Shown here piece by piece: positions 9,424 to 18,030 of a stretch of DNA of 44,672 nucleotides. The position numbers were made by a program, and so were the translations under genes. The DNA is from Selenomonadaceae bacterium (lineage in GTDB: Bacteria; Bacillota; Negativicutes; Selenomonadales; Selenomonadaceae), in the NCBI GenBank assembly GCA_017535925.1, contig JAFXTD010000057.1, positions 1-44,672 on the forward strand, written 5' to 3'. How positions within the stretch are numbered: position 1 is the stretch's first letter; every line of letters begins with the position of its first letter. A model generated the notes under the pieces. It was not told the origin of the DNA and ran no database searches. It saw nothing but the letters and a program-made list of their open reading frames with translations.

Positions 9424-10500
9424 TTAAAACATCTCCCGATAAAAGCTGTCGCGTTCGACGGGTTGAAAACCTGCCTCCGAAATAATTTTTTCCAAAGCCT
9501 CACGAGTGATTATCGAAGAAGATTTTGCTCCCGCCGCATGAATTATTTTTTCCTCGCCGATTGTGCCGTCCAAGTCGTCCGCGCCGAAACTCAAAGCCAA
9601 CTGCGCTATCGGCAACGTCAACATTATCCGAAACGCCTTGAAGTGCGCGAAGTTGTCCAGCACCAATCTTGACAGCGCGAGCATTTTTAAATCTTCCCAT
9701 GAGCCGACACGCCGCAGATTAAATTTTTTTCCGAGCTCCGTGTTTTCGGGGTGGAAGGGAAATAACATCATTGCCATAAAGCCGCCCGTTTCGTCCTGCA
9801 AGTCACGCAGCTTCAGCAAATGTTCAATACGCTCCTCAATCGTTTCAATGTGCCCGTACATCATCGAGGCGTTCGTTCGCAAGCCGAGTTTGTGAGCCGT
9901 CCGCATGACTTCAAGCCACTCCGCCGCCGAACATTTTTTCGGGCAGATAATTTTGCGGACACGTTCCGATAAAATTTCTGCGCCGCCGCCCGCCAATGAA
10001 GTCACGCCCGCTTGAATCAATTCGCTCAAGACTTCCGAAAAACTTTTGCCGCTGATTTGCGCGAAGTTCACAATTTCAACGGGAGTGAAGGCATTAATCC
10101 CGACGTGAGGCAAAATTTTTTTCACGAGCTTGACGGCGTCGAGGTAGTAAGAAAAATTTTTTTCGGGGTGCAACGAGCTGACAATATGAATTTCCCTGAC
10201 CCCTGACCGCTGACCCCTGACCACTTCTTCCACATCTTCAAGCTCAAGAGTAAAGGCGCGATTTGAGCCGCTTCGACATTGATAAGCGCAAAGAGGACAA
10301 TTCGCCTTGCAGACGTTCGTTAAATTTATGTGGCGATTGACCGTGTAAAAAATTTTTTTGCCGGTCTTTGATTCCTTGACGCGCCGCGCAGATTCGGCAA
10401 GATACAAAAGGTCGTTGTCTTCGTAGAGCGCAAGAATTTCGTCGAAGTTCAATCGTCCGCCCGAAGAAATTTTTTCCTTTGCAATTTCCAAAACGTTCAT
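9424..10500 (-). CDS. mqnE: Radical SAM aminofutalosine synthase-like protein (second copy)
   Basis: This belongs to the MqnC/MqnE/CofH radical SAM group. The cluster motif is CKANCPLC. HIVSSLHPEKNFSYYLD, the KAFRIMLTLPIAQ run and the C-terminal GADDLDGTIGEEKIIHAAGA resemble MqnE (aminofutalosine synthase) more than MqnC. MqnE adds the 3-enolpyruvyl-benzoate substrate to SAM in the futalosine route to menaquinone. ATG 10500 overlaps the upstream stop as ATGA and has AGGAG nine bases upstream, giving 358 residues. The next gene upstream is a paralogue with the same hallmarks. A heptamer array encodes the loop VRGQRSGVR at about 94-103. The exact role of this second copy is uncertain. Confidence 0.8.
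   Translation of the reverse strand: MNVLEIAKEKISSGGRLNFDEILALYEDNDLLYLAESARRVKESKTGKKIFYTVNRHINLTNVCKANCPLCAYQCRSGSNRAFTLELEDVEEVVRGQRSGVREIHIVSSLHPEKNFSYYLDAVKLVKKILPHVGINAFTPVEIVNFAQISGKSFSEVLSELIQAGVTSLAGGGAEILSERVRKIICPKKCSAAEWLEVMRTAHKLGLRTNASMMYGHIETIEERIEHLLKLRDLQDETGGFMAMMLFPFHPENTELGKKFNLRRVGSWEDLKMLALSRLVLDNFAHFKAFRIMLTLPIAQLALSFGADDLDGTIGEEKIIHAAGAKSSSIITREALEKIISEAGFQPVERDSFYREMF
10194..10221. repeat. Heptamer array inside second mqnE-like gene
   Basis: Four units, CCCTGAC twice, then CGCTGAC and CCCTGAC, lie end to end. On the coding strand (GTCAGGG units) they encode VRGQRSGVR. The upstream paralogue has an unrelated sequence (EEANRDPHLSG) at the same place, so the array has replaced or rewritten a loop. 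Confidence 0.85.
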
Positions 10501-11585
10501 TTGATAATTCTCCTGAAGTTGCAATCGACGGCGGCAGGGACTCTTCCCGCCTCGCGAATGATTCGGATAATTTCATCTTCGGAAAGGCTGCGCGGCGAAG
10601 TGGCTCCGGCGTCGTGCAAAATATTTTCGCGGTGAATCGTCCCGTCAATGTCGTTGGCTCCGAAACTCAATGCAACCTGCGCGACGGGCACCGTCAACAT
10701 TACCCAATACGCTTTGATATTTTGAAAGTTGTCAAGCATGAGCCGCGAAATTGCCATCGTCTTCAAGTCGTCCCACATCGACGTTTGCTTAATTTCTTTT
10801 TCAAGCGCGGTGTTCTTCGGCAGGAACGGAAAGCAGATAAAAGTTTGGAAGCCGCCCGTTTCGTCTTGAAGAGAGCGCAGGCGGATTAAATGTTCGACGC
10901 GTTCGGCAAAAGTTTCAATGTGCCCGTAAAGCATGGAGGCATTCGTTTTTATTCCGAGCTTGTGCGCCGTGCGAGCGACGTTGAGCCATTGGTCGGCGGA
11001 ACATTTTTTCGGACAAAGCAAATTTCTCACACGGTCGGTTAAAATTTCCGCGCCGCCGCCTGCAATCGCCTCAAGCCCCTCCTCTTTCAAGCGAATCAAA
11101 ATTTCTTCGACGCTCAAGCCGGAAATATTTGCGAAGTGTTGAATCTCAACGCCCGTGAAACCTTTGATATGAAGTTGCGGAAATTTTTCGTGAAGGACTT
11201 CGACGAACGCCAAATAATTTTCAAAGCTCCAAGTGGGGTGCAAGCCGCTGACGATATGCAAGCCGGATAAATGCGGGTCGCGATTCGCCTCCTCGACAAG
11301 TTTAATCGCGTCGTCAATCGTCATGGCATAGGAGCCTTTGTCTTCGGCACCACGCCCGAAGGCACAAAACTTGCAACGCGCCCGACAAATATTCGTCAAG
11401 TTCACGTGGCAGTTGACGTTGTAATAAACGAGGTTGCCGCAAATTTTTTTCCGCACGTAATCGGCAAGCGAACCAAGCCAACTCAATTCATTGCAACCGA
11501 ATAAAATTTCTCCGTCCTCACGGCTCAAGCGTTTACCGTTCAAAACTTTTACTTCAATCTTCTCAAGCTCTCCTCTGACAAACAA
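10497..11585 (-). CDS. mqnE: Radical SAM aminofutalosine synthase-like protein (first copy)
   Basis: The protein is a radical SAM enzyme with cluster motif CRARCKFC. GLHIVSGLHPTWSFENYL, KGFTGVEIQHFANISG, the repeated motif YGHIET, and GANDIDGTIHRENILHDAGA support MqnE of the futalosine menaquinone pathway. The TTG at 11585 is preferred to upstream starts because GGAGG lies nine bases before it, and it gives 362 residues, the usual size. It is the first gene of a four-gene unit running to metH and overlaps the second copy by ATGA. MqnA, B, C and D are not in the window, so the pathway assignment rests on homology. Confidence 0.82.
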   Translation of the reverse strand: MFVRGELEKIEVKVLNGKRLSREDGEILFGCNELSWLGSLADYVRKKICGNLVYYNVNCHVNLTNICRARCKFCAFGRGAEDKGSYAMTIDDAIKLVEEANRDPHLSGLHIVSGLHPTWSFENYLAFVEVLHEKFPQLHIKGFTGVEIQHFANISGLSVEEILIRLKEEGLEAIAGGGAEILTDRVRNLLCPKKCSADQWLNVARTAHKLGIKTNASMLYGHIETFAERVEHLIRLRSLQDETGGFQTFICFPFLPKNTALEKEIKQTSMWDDLKTMAISRLMLDNFQNIKAYWVMLTVPVAQVALSFGANDIDGTIHRENILHDAGATSPRSLSEDEIIRIIREAGRVPAAVDCNFRRIIK

Positions 11586-11641
11586 AATTTCTTCCCTCCG
11601 TTCAGTTAATCCGAAATATTTTAGCACAGCGCGAAAACTTT

Positions 11642-11672
11642 TTGTAACAAAATCTTTCGGACGGTGTACAAT
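11642..11672 (+). promoter_or_regulatory. Candidate promoter of the interrupted precursor gene
   Basis: A good -10 TACAAT lies at 11667-11672. A weak -35 TTGTAA lies at 11642-11647 with a long 19-base spacer (18 if TGTAAC is taken). A GGAGG follows at about 11690, and the ATG is at 11702. Confidence 0.45.
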
Positions 11673-11701
11673 AAACAAAAAGGAAAATGGAGGCAGACAA
11701 T

Positions 11702-12049
11702 ATGGCAAAGGAAATTTTGAAAGACGAAATAATAAGCGACGAATAACTCGAAGAGGTAGCCGGCGGCTCGTTTAGAGAAATCCGCGACGACATCCAAAGA
11801 CTTCAAAAGATTGGATTTGACATCGGCAATGTCAATAACCGCTCCGATTTAAATTCCGAAGTACTCGGCAAAATGCGCAACGCTTTCGGCAGATTTGGTA
11901 TCACCGTCAGAGAAATGACCGGTCCCGAAGGTTTCACGGGGCAATTCGACAGCTACTTCCTCAACGGAAAAGCTATGTCTCGTGACAAAGCGTGGCAATA
12001 TATTCAAGTTCAATTAAAAGCAAATAATCCTCTCAAGTTCACTCAATAA
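11702..12049 (+). pseudogene. Double-glycine-leader peptide precursor interrupted by an in-frame TAA
   Basis: From ATG 11702, with GGAGG eight bases upstream, the frame runs 116 codons to TAA 12047. It is broken once by TAA at codon 15 (11744-11746). Read through, the start is a short acidic leader with ISDE*LEEVAGG, where * is the stop. This matches the common ISDEeLEEVAGG double-glycine leader of bacteriocins and peptide natural products cut by C39-type transporters; a CAA or GAA codon is expected at that place. The core after GG is about 93 residues, has no cysteine and ends PLKFTQ. The downstream frame stays open for 100 codons with no usable start of its own. It is either a recent nonsense mutant, a readthrough gene or a sequencing error. 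A radical SAM peptide maturase follows. Confidence 0.75.
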
Positions 12050-12077
12050 AGAAATTTTTTTCAAGTTCGTGACAATC

Positions 12078-12118
12078 AAAAAGCCGAGAGCCTTTAAAGC
12101 TCCCGACTTCTTTTTTTG
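12078..12118 (+). terminator. Terminator after the interrupted precursor (duplicated glpF terminator)
   Basis: CGAGAGC and GCTCCCG form a stem around CTTTAAA, followed by a run of seven T on the plus strand. It would stop transcription between the precursor and the maturase promoter. It is a copy of the glpF terminator at 13871-13916. Confidence 0.7.
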
Positions 12119-12132
12119 TCAAGAAAAAATTT

Positions 12133-12177
12133 TTACAAGACGCCGAATGCCTTTGCAACAATGTAAGCCACTGCGCC
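12133..12177 (-). pseudogene. Duplicated C-terminal fragment of glpF
   Basis: The minus strand reads GAVAYIVAKAFGVL then TAA, matching the end of GlpF (GAVAYVVATAFGVL). Upstream of codon GGC the similarity ends, so this is an orphan gene tail within direct repeat copy A. Confidence 0.85.
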
Positions 12178-12268
12178 TTTGACGTTCAAAATTTTTTTCG
12201 CCGTTCGATTCGTTGAAAATATTTTAATGCGCCGCGCCGATTGTTACAAAAATTTTTTCACAAAGAGC

Positions 12269-12298
12269 TTGACAAAGTCATTTTTTTTTTTTTAATAG
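12269..12298 (+). promoter_or_regulatory. Promoter of the radical SAM maturase
   Basis: A perfect -35 TTGACA lies at 12269-12274. It is followed by a T-rich spacer with a run of 13 T and a -10 of TTTAAT (16-base spacer) or TAATAG (18-base spacer). The poly-T spacer could vary in length by slippage and change promoter strength. GAGGAG lies about eight bases before the ATG at 12329. Confidence 0.7.
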
Positions 12299-12328
12299 AC
12301 GCGCAAACTTTCTTGAAGAGGAGACGCC

Positions 12329-13645
12329 ATGAAACTTTCACGCTACAATATTTTGAAGAAGTACGACGACGCAACGATTTTTTTTAATGCGGCGACATGT
12401 GCGCTTGCCGTTGTCGACGAAAATTTTTTGCGAGCCGTCGACGCCGTGAAGAATAATTCCTTCGACGAGAAAAATTTTGACGCGCAATTAATTGCCGACA
12501 TGAAAAGTTCGGGCTGCCTGGTTGATGATGACGTTGACGAATTGGAGCGACTGGAATTTTATCGCAATCTTGCCAAGTACGACATGACGAATTTCGGCTT
12601 GACGATTGCGCCGACGCTCGATTGCAATTTCCGTTGCAAATATTGTTACGAGACGCACCCGAAAGGAAAAATGAATTCCGAGACGCAGGCGGCTTTGATA
12701 AAATTTGTTGAGAGTCGTTTGGAGCGTGCGAAAAAATTTTCAGTGACATGGTACGGCGGCGAGCCTCTCCTTGCCAAAGAAATTGTCTATTCGCTGTCCG
12801 AAAAATTTCTTAACCTCTGTGAAAAATTTTCTGTCGAATATAATGCTTTCATAGTTACGAACGCGAGCTTGTTTGAGAATTCGGACGTTGAGCTTTTCAA
12901 GAAATACAAAATTCGCGGTGCGCAAATCACAATCGACGGGCCAAAAGAAATTCACGACAGCCGCCGCCCTTCCGTCAGCAAGGAAAGTACTTTCGACAAG
13001 CTCATTGATAGCGTAAATCTTTTGCTTAACAACGATTTGGCGGTGGTTGTTCGTATAAACATTGATAAGGAAAATATTGCCCGCGTTGGCGAATTGCTTG
13101 ATGTTCTCGCAAAAAAAATTAACCGCTGCGCAGATTTGAAAATCGGATTCGGTCAAGTAACGGCGTATACTGACGTTTGCAAGTCGATTGAAAGCGATTG
13201 CTACAACAACGCGCAATTTGCCGATATTATGTTGCCACTGTATGAAAAAGTTTTGGCGCAAGGTTTCACCGTAAATAAAATGGCGACTTATCCTGAACCG
13301 CGTGTGAATTTTTGTTGTGCAGATTATGCAAACTCATTCGTGCTTGATAATCGCGGCGAGCTTTATCGTTGCTGGAATCATGTCGGCAATTTAAAATATT
13401 CGAGCGGCAACGTCAATGACTTTGGCGAAGAGTTTGGAAAAAATTATTTGTCTTGGATTCAATGGAACCCGATTAAGCACCCGAAATGCCGCGAATGTAA
13501 TTGCTTGCCGATTTGCATGGGGGGCTGTCCCGACGCAATGAGAACTTCCAACGACAAGCAACCCGTTTGTGGCAGAGTTAAATACAATCTCGAAAAAGTT
13601 CTTGAGCATTATTACGAACAGTTGAAAGGAGAGATTATCGAATGA
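12329..13645 (+). CDS. Radical SAM/SPASM peptide maturase
   Basis: The 438-residue protein has an N-terminal region of about 85 residues that may serve in peptide recognition. The radical SAM core follows, with CNFRCKYC (C99, C103, C106), WYGGEPLL and QITIDGPKEIHD. A cysteine-rich SPASM domain with two auxiliary iron-sulfur cluster ligand sets sits at the C-terminus (NFCCAD, YRCW, KCRECNCLPICMGGCP, VCGR). Such enzymes crosslink or epimerise ribosomal peptides. The substrate cannot be told: candidates are the interrupted double-glycine precursor upstream or the 29-residue ORF downstream. It has its own promoter and lies between two glpF-end repeats. No peptidase or exporter is nearby. Confidence 0.88.
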   Translation: MKLSRYNILKKYDDATIFFNAATCALAVVDENFLRAVDAVKNNSFDEKNFDAQLIADMKSSGCLVDDDVDELERLEFYRNLAKYDMTNFGLTIAPTLDCNFRCKYCYETHPKGKMNSETQAALIKFVESRLERAKKFSVTWYGGEPLLAKEIVYSLSEKFLNLCEKFSVEYNAFIVTNASLFENSDVELFKKYKIRGAQITIDGPKEIHDSRRPSVSKESTFDKLIDSVNLLLNNDLAVVVRINIDKENIARVGELLDVLAKKINRCADLKIGFGQVTAYTDVCKSIESDCYNNAQFADIMLPLYEKVLAQGFTVNKMATYPEPRVNFCCADYANSFVLDNRGELYRCWNHVGNLKYSSGNVNDFGEEFGKNYLSWIQWNPIKHPKCRECNCLPICMGGCPDAMRTSNDKQPVCGRVKYNLEKVLEHYYEQLKGEIIE

Positions 13646-13701
13646 AATTTTTGATTATCAAAGAGCGGCGTAAAATCCTCAGCTTTAGTTATGGGGATTA
13701 G
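13642..13701 (+). CDS. Possible 19-residue ORF coupled to the maturase
   Basis: An ATG overlaps the maturase stop as ATGA and is followed by MKFLIIKERRKILSFSYGD and TAG. It could be a small peptide, or the stump of a deleted downstream gene of the cassette. It shares the opening pattern M-K/R-F-L-I/V followed by basic residues with the ORF at 13760. Support is only the overlap and position. Confidence 0.3.
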   Translation: MKFLIIKERRKILSFSYGD

Positions 13702-13759
13702 CCTTGTCTCATTAGATTAGGTTGTCGCTTGATGTAAATATTTTTTGGAGGGATTTATT

Positions 13760-13849
13760 ATGAGATTTTTGGTTAGGTCTGTTAAGAGGACAAGAATTTT
13801 CGGCATGTGCGACACGATTAAAGTTTGCTTCCCCATAAACTTTGGCTAA
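13760..13849 (+). CDS. Possible 29-residue peptide, two cysteines
   Basis: GGAGGG stands eight bases before ATG 13760. The product begins MRFLVRSVKRTRIFG and ends MCDTIKVCFPINFG: a basic N-terminal half and a C-terminal half with two cysteines. The strong ribosome binding site and place after a radical SAM/SPASM enzyme make it a candidate substrate. No known family is recognised, so it may equally be a gene remnant. Confidence 0.38.
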   Translation: MRFLVRSVKRTRIFGMCDTIKVCFPINFG

Positions 13850-13869
13850 GCAAAAAATTTTTCTGCACG

Positions 13870-13973
13870 AATCAAAAAGTCGAGAGCTTTTAAAGACTCC
13901 CGACTTCTTTTTTTGTCAAGAAAAAATTTTACAAGACGCCGAATGCCGTTGCAACAACGTAAGCCACTGCGCC
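13870..13973. repeat. Direct repeat copy B: native glpF 3' end plus terminator
   Basis: This is the counterpart of 12074-12177, here joined to the intact glpF gene and so probably the original. The copies differ by a few substitutions and two single-base indels. Confidence 0.88.
13871..13916 (-). terminator. Terminator of the glp operon (bidirectional)
   Basis: On the minus strand AAGTCGGGAG pairs with CTCTCGACTT (one G-U pair) and is followed by TTTTT. On the plus strand the same hairpin is followed by seven T, so it can also stop transcription from the maturase side. Confidence 0.8.
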
Positions 13974-14654
13974 GCCCGCAAGCGGACCTGCAATCGGAAC
14001 CCAAGCATAACCCCAATCGGAATCGCCTTTACCGGCAATCGGCAAAATAGCATGAGCGATACGCGGACCCAAGTCACGGGCGGGATTCATTGCATAACCT
14101 GTGGGGCCGCCGAGTGACAAGCCCAAAGCGATAATCAAAATGCCGACCATGTAAGGACCGTAGCCGGGAACGAGTTGACCGACGGGTTTGCCGAAAATCA
14201 TCCAGATAACGAACATGAGGAAGAAAGTTGCAATCATTTCGCAGAGGAAGTTCGCCATAGGACTGCGAATGGCAGGAGCCGTTGCAAAGACGCCGAGTTT
14301 TGCGGCAGGGTCTTCAGTCTTTTCCCAGTGAGGCAGATAAGCCAACCAAACGAGGAATGCGCCGAAGATACCTCCGACAAGTTGCGCGGCAGATGTCGCC
14401 AAGAATTGTACGGGAGTGTAAATGCCTGCCATAGTTTTTGCAAGCGTGACGGCAGGATTCAAATCGCCTTGAGGAGCACCGAGCGTCGTGGCAGTGAAAA
14501 CACCGAGCGTGACTGCAAAACCCCAGCCGAGAGCTATGCAAACCCAGCCCGCGCCTTGTCCTTTGGAATTCGTCAAAGTCATGTTCGCGCAGACGCCGCA
14601 ACCGAAAACGATAAGCACCGCCGTGCCCATAAATTCGCCTAACAAGTTATCCAT
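13929..14654 (-). CDS. glpF: Glycerol uptake facilitator (MIP/aquaporin family)
   Basis: GlpF is a membrane channel passing glycerol to the kinase. The 241-residue protein has six hydrophobic helices and the two NPA boxes, LNPAVTLAKT in the first half and MNPARDLGPR in the second. The aspartate after the second NPA box fits a glycerol-type channel. ATG 14654 has AAGGGA about eight bases upstream. It is the last gene of the glp operon, 97 bp after glpK. Its last codons and terminator have been duplicated at 12074-12177. Confidence 0.93.
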   Translation of the reverse strand: MDNLLGEFMGTAVLIVFGCGVCANMTLTNSKGQGAGWVCIALGWGFAVTLGVFTATTLGAPQGDLNPAVTLAKTMAGIYTPVQFLATSAAQLVGGIFGAFLVWLAYLPHWEKTEDPAAKLGVFATAPAIRSPMANFLCEMIATFFLMFVIWMIFGKPVGQLVPGYGPYMVGILIIALGLSLGGPTGYAMNPARDLGPRIAHAILPIAGKGDSDWGYAWVPIAGPLAGGAVAYVVATAFGVL

Positions 14655-14750
14655 GAAGATTCCCTTCTTTCGAGTTTATGAATTAATGCAATTCGAAGAG
14701 CGGGAGGCGAAATTTTCCCGCCCTCCAAAAAAAAAATTAAATCGAAAAAA

Positions 14751-16247
<1,497 letters not shown>

Positions 16248-16311
16248 TCAAAAATCCCTCCTCAAATTTTTGAAACACCTTACCGCGAAAAAATTTTTCC
16301 GAGACATCACC

Positions 16312-16794
16312 TCACTTAAGATTATCGGAGCCGAAACTCATTGGCAAAAGTTCTTCGAGCGTCTTTTCAATATAATCGGTCGGAGTCTTTGCCATGATAA
16401 TCAAACACTTTTTCGGGTTGGCGAATTCGCGCATTACCTGCCGACATGTTCCGCCGGGAGGACAATAATCCGTTATGATACCGTTTGCCCCGCCGACGGT
16501 TGCAACAGCCAGTATGTGGCGTTCGCCTTCAGCTGCCGCGTGAAAGATTGCATTTTGTATGGCGCAAATTCCTGCGGTATAATCAGCGGTCTCAACATTG
16601 ACACCCGTGTAGATTTTTCCCGAACTGCAAAGCACAGCCGCCGCCACTTTGAAATTTGAGTAAGGCGCATAGGCATTTTTTTGAACGTCGAGCGCACGTT
16701 GAATCAATTCTGCGCGATTGATTTTGACTTCGGCAGAGGCAACATTTGTCAGAAATAAAAACGTTGCCAAAATCGCCGTGAAAAAAATCTTCAT
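16312..16794 (-). CDS. Exported cytidine deaminase homologue with degenerate active site
   Basis: The fold is that of cytidine deaminase: AYAPYSNFKVAAAV, GVNVETADYTAGIC and TCRQVMREFA all align. Two things are wrong for an active enzyme. The conserved CAE becomes C77-A-I79, losing the proton-shuttling glutamate. The PCGxC motif becomes PGGTC, so one zinc cysteine is replaced by G114, though C111 lies nearby. The protein also begins with a cleavable-looking signal peptide (residues 1-21, ending VASA), unlike cytosolic deaminases. It lies between glpC and glpK. The start codon and Shine-Dalgarno are inside a heptamer array. A binding or other extracytoplasmic role is possible; function unknown. 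Confidence 0.8.
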   Translation of the reverse strand: MKIFFTAILATFLFLTNVASAEVKINRAELIQRALDVQKNAYAPYSNFKVAAAVLCSSGKIYTGVNVETADYTAGICAIQNAIFHAAAEGERHILAVATVGGANGIITDYCPPGGTCRQVMREFANPKKCLIIMAKTPTDYIEKTLEELLPMSFGSDNLK

Positions 16795-16826
16795 TCCTAA
16801 TTCCTCATTCCTAATTCCTCATTATC
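16792..16826. repeat. Heptamer array between glpC and the deaminase homologue
   Basis: CATTCCT and AATTCCT alternate (16792-16819), followed by CATTATC. On the minus strand the array carries the glpC stop region, a GAGGA/TAGGA Shine-Dalgarno-like sequence and the ATG of the next gene. Confidence 0.85.
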
Positions 16827-18030
16827 AATAAGCTTGAGCCAAAATTTCAATCGGGTGGACGGGCTTAATTTCGGTGCCGTGATGAATTTGCATACGACAA
16901 GTTCCGCAATCGGAAATAACTTTGTCGAAGTCTTTTTTCTTGACGCGTTCGAAAAGTTTCGCGCCGATCTTCATGGAAATTTCGTACTTGTCTTTGCGGA
17001 AGCCGTAATTGCCCGAAATGCCGCAACAGCCCGCGTCAGCCGTTTTGACTTCGACGCCGCCGATTTCCTCCAAAATATTTTGGGCGGGCAAGCCGATTGC
17101 CTGCGATTTCAAATGGCAGGGCACGTGATACAAAAATTTTTGATTGAGCGGTTTCAAGTTATCATTGAACTCGCCGCGCTCCTGAAGCATCTCCAAAAAT
17201 TCAAAAGCATCGTAAACATTTTCAGCCGCCTCGTGAAATTGGTCTTCGCCGAAAAGTTCATGATACTCCTCTTTAAGCATGAGCGAACAACTCGTGCAGG
17301 GCGTGACGACCGGAATTCCCTGCCGCTTCCAATCCAAAATTCGGGCGACGTTGTTATCGGCATGTTGACGAGCCTCCTCAAGAAAACCCGTGACAACCAG
17401 CGGCGACCCGCAACATTTAAACTGCTTGTCGATTAAAACTTCGCAACCGTTCGCATTCATGACTTTGATAAAAGCCTCGCCGACTTGCGGCTCGTTGTCG
17501 TTAATGTAGCAGCCCGTGAACATGACAATTTTTTTATTGCCCGCCGTCTGTTTGATTCGCGGAAAAGAATCTTTGAAAGAGGTCGAGGCATAAGCGGGCA
17601 TGTTTCTTTCGCCGGCAAGCCCCAATGCACTGAAGACGCCCAAAGTTTTTCCGAGACTCATTCCGATATTTGAAAAGGTTGCGCCGAACGGAATTTTGCG
17701 AATCAATTTTGCCATGCGTTCGCCGTGAGCCAACATATCCTCGTGGCGAAGGTGTTCATGCTTTTTGTAATATTCGGCGCGTTGCAACATGTTGAGTGTC
17801 GAAACAGCCACGCCCGACGGACAAGCGCGGTCGCAACTCTTGCAGTTGGAGCAGTAGTTCAAACTTTCCTCAACGTCTTCTTGAGAAAAATGCATTCGCC
17901 CGTGCGCAGGTCCTACAAGCTTCGGCCCGCGATATTCTTTGACCGCAGCCATAACCGGACAATTCGCCATGCAAGCCGTACAGGAAAGGCAACGGTCGCC
18001 CGTGAAAATTGCTTTTGTCGTGTCGCTCAT
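16825..18030 (-). CDS. glpC: Anaerobic glycerol-3-phosphate dehydrogenase subunit C
   Basis: GlpC is the iron-sulfur subunit thought to pass electrons from GlpAB to menaquinone at the membrane. The 401-residue protein has two ferredoxin-type cluster motifs near the N-terminus (CLSCTACMANCP and CSNCKSCDRACP). Two CCG domains follow, with FKCCGSPLV, HVPCHLKS and DAGCCGISGNYGF, the heterodisulfide-reductase-like cluster sites. It overlaps glpB by ATGA. Its stop lies in a heptamer array. Confidence 0.94.
   Translation of the reverse strand: MSDTTKAIFTGDRCLSCTACMANCPVMAAVKEYRGPKLVGPAHGRMHFSQEDVEESLNYCSNCKSCDRACPSGVAVSTLNMLQRAEYYKKHEHLRHEDMLAHGERMAKLIRKIPFGATFSNIGMSLGKTLGVFSALGLAGERNMPAYASTSFKDSFPRIKQTAGNKKIVMFTGCYINDNEPQVGEAFIKVMNANGCEVLIDKQFKCCGSPLVVTGFLEEARQHADNNVARILDWKRQGIPVVTPCTSCSLMLKEEYHELFGEDQFHEAAENVYDAFEFLEMLQERGEFNDNLKPLNQKFLYHVPCHLKSQAIGLPAQNILEEIGGVEVKTADAGCCGISGNYGFRKDKYEISMKIGAKLFERVKKKDFDKVISDCGTCRMQIHHGTEIKPVHPIEILAQAY

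Larger units (their letters stand above)
12074..12177. repeat. Direct repeat copy A: glpF 3' end plus terminator
   Basis: This 104-bp block matches 13870-13973 with about six differences, roughly 94 percent identity by eye. It contains the hairpin terminator and the last 14 codons of glpF. Together the copies bracket the radical SAM maturase. Similarity stops abruptly at 12177/13973. Confidence 0.88.

Noticed and set aside
11744..11746. Reassignment of TAA to a sense codon in this organism
   Set aside because: Many clear genes here end in TAA at the expected place (for example SBP3, dnaN and the restriction-modification gene), so a genome-wide code change is not supported.
12074..13973. Integrase-dependent mobile element with att sites
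   Set aside because: The direct repeats look like such a scar, but no integrase or recombinase gene lies between them, so only a duplication is claimed.
14700..14740. Terminator between glpK and glpF
   Set aside because: A GGAGG/CCTCC hairpin is present, but on the transcribed (minus) strand the T run precedes it, so it should not stop the operon.
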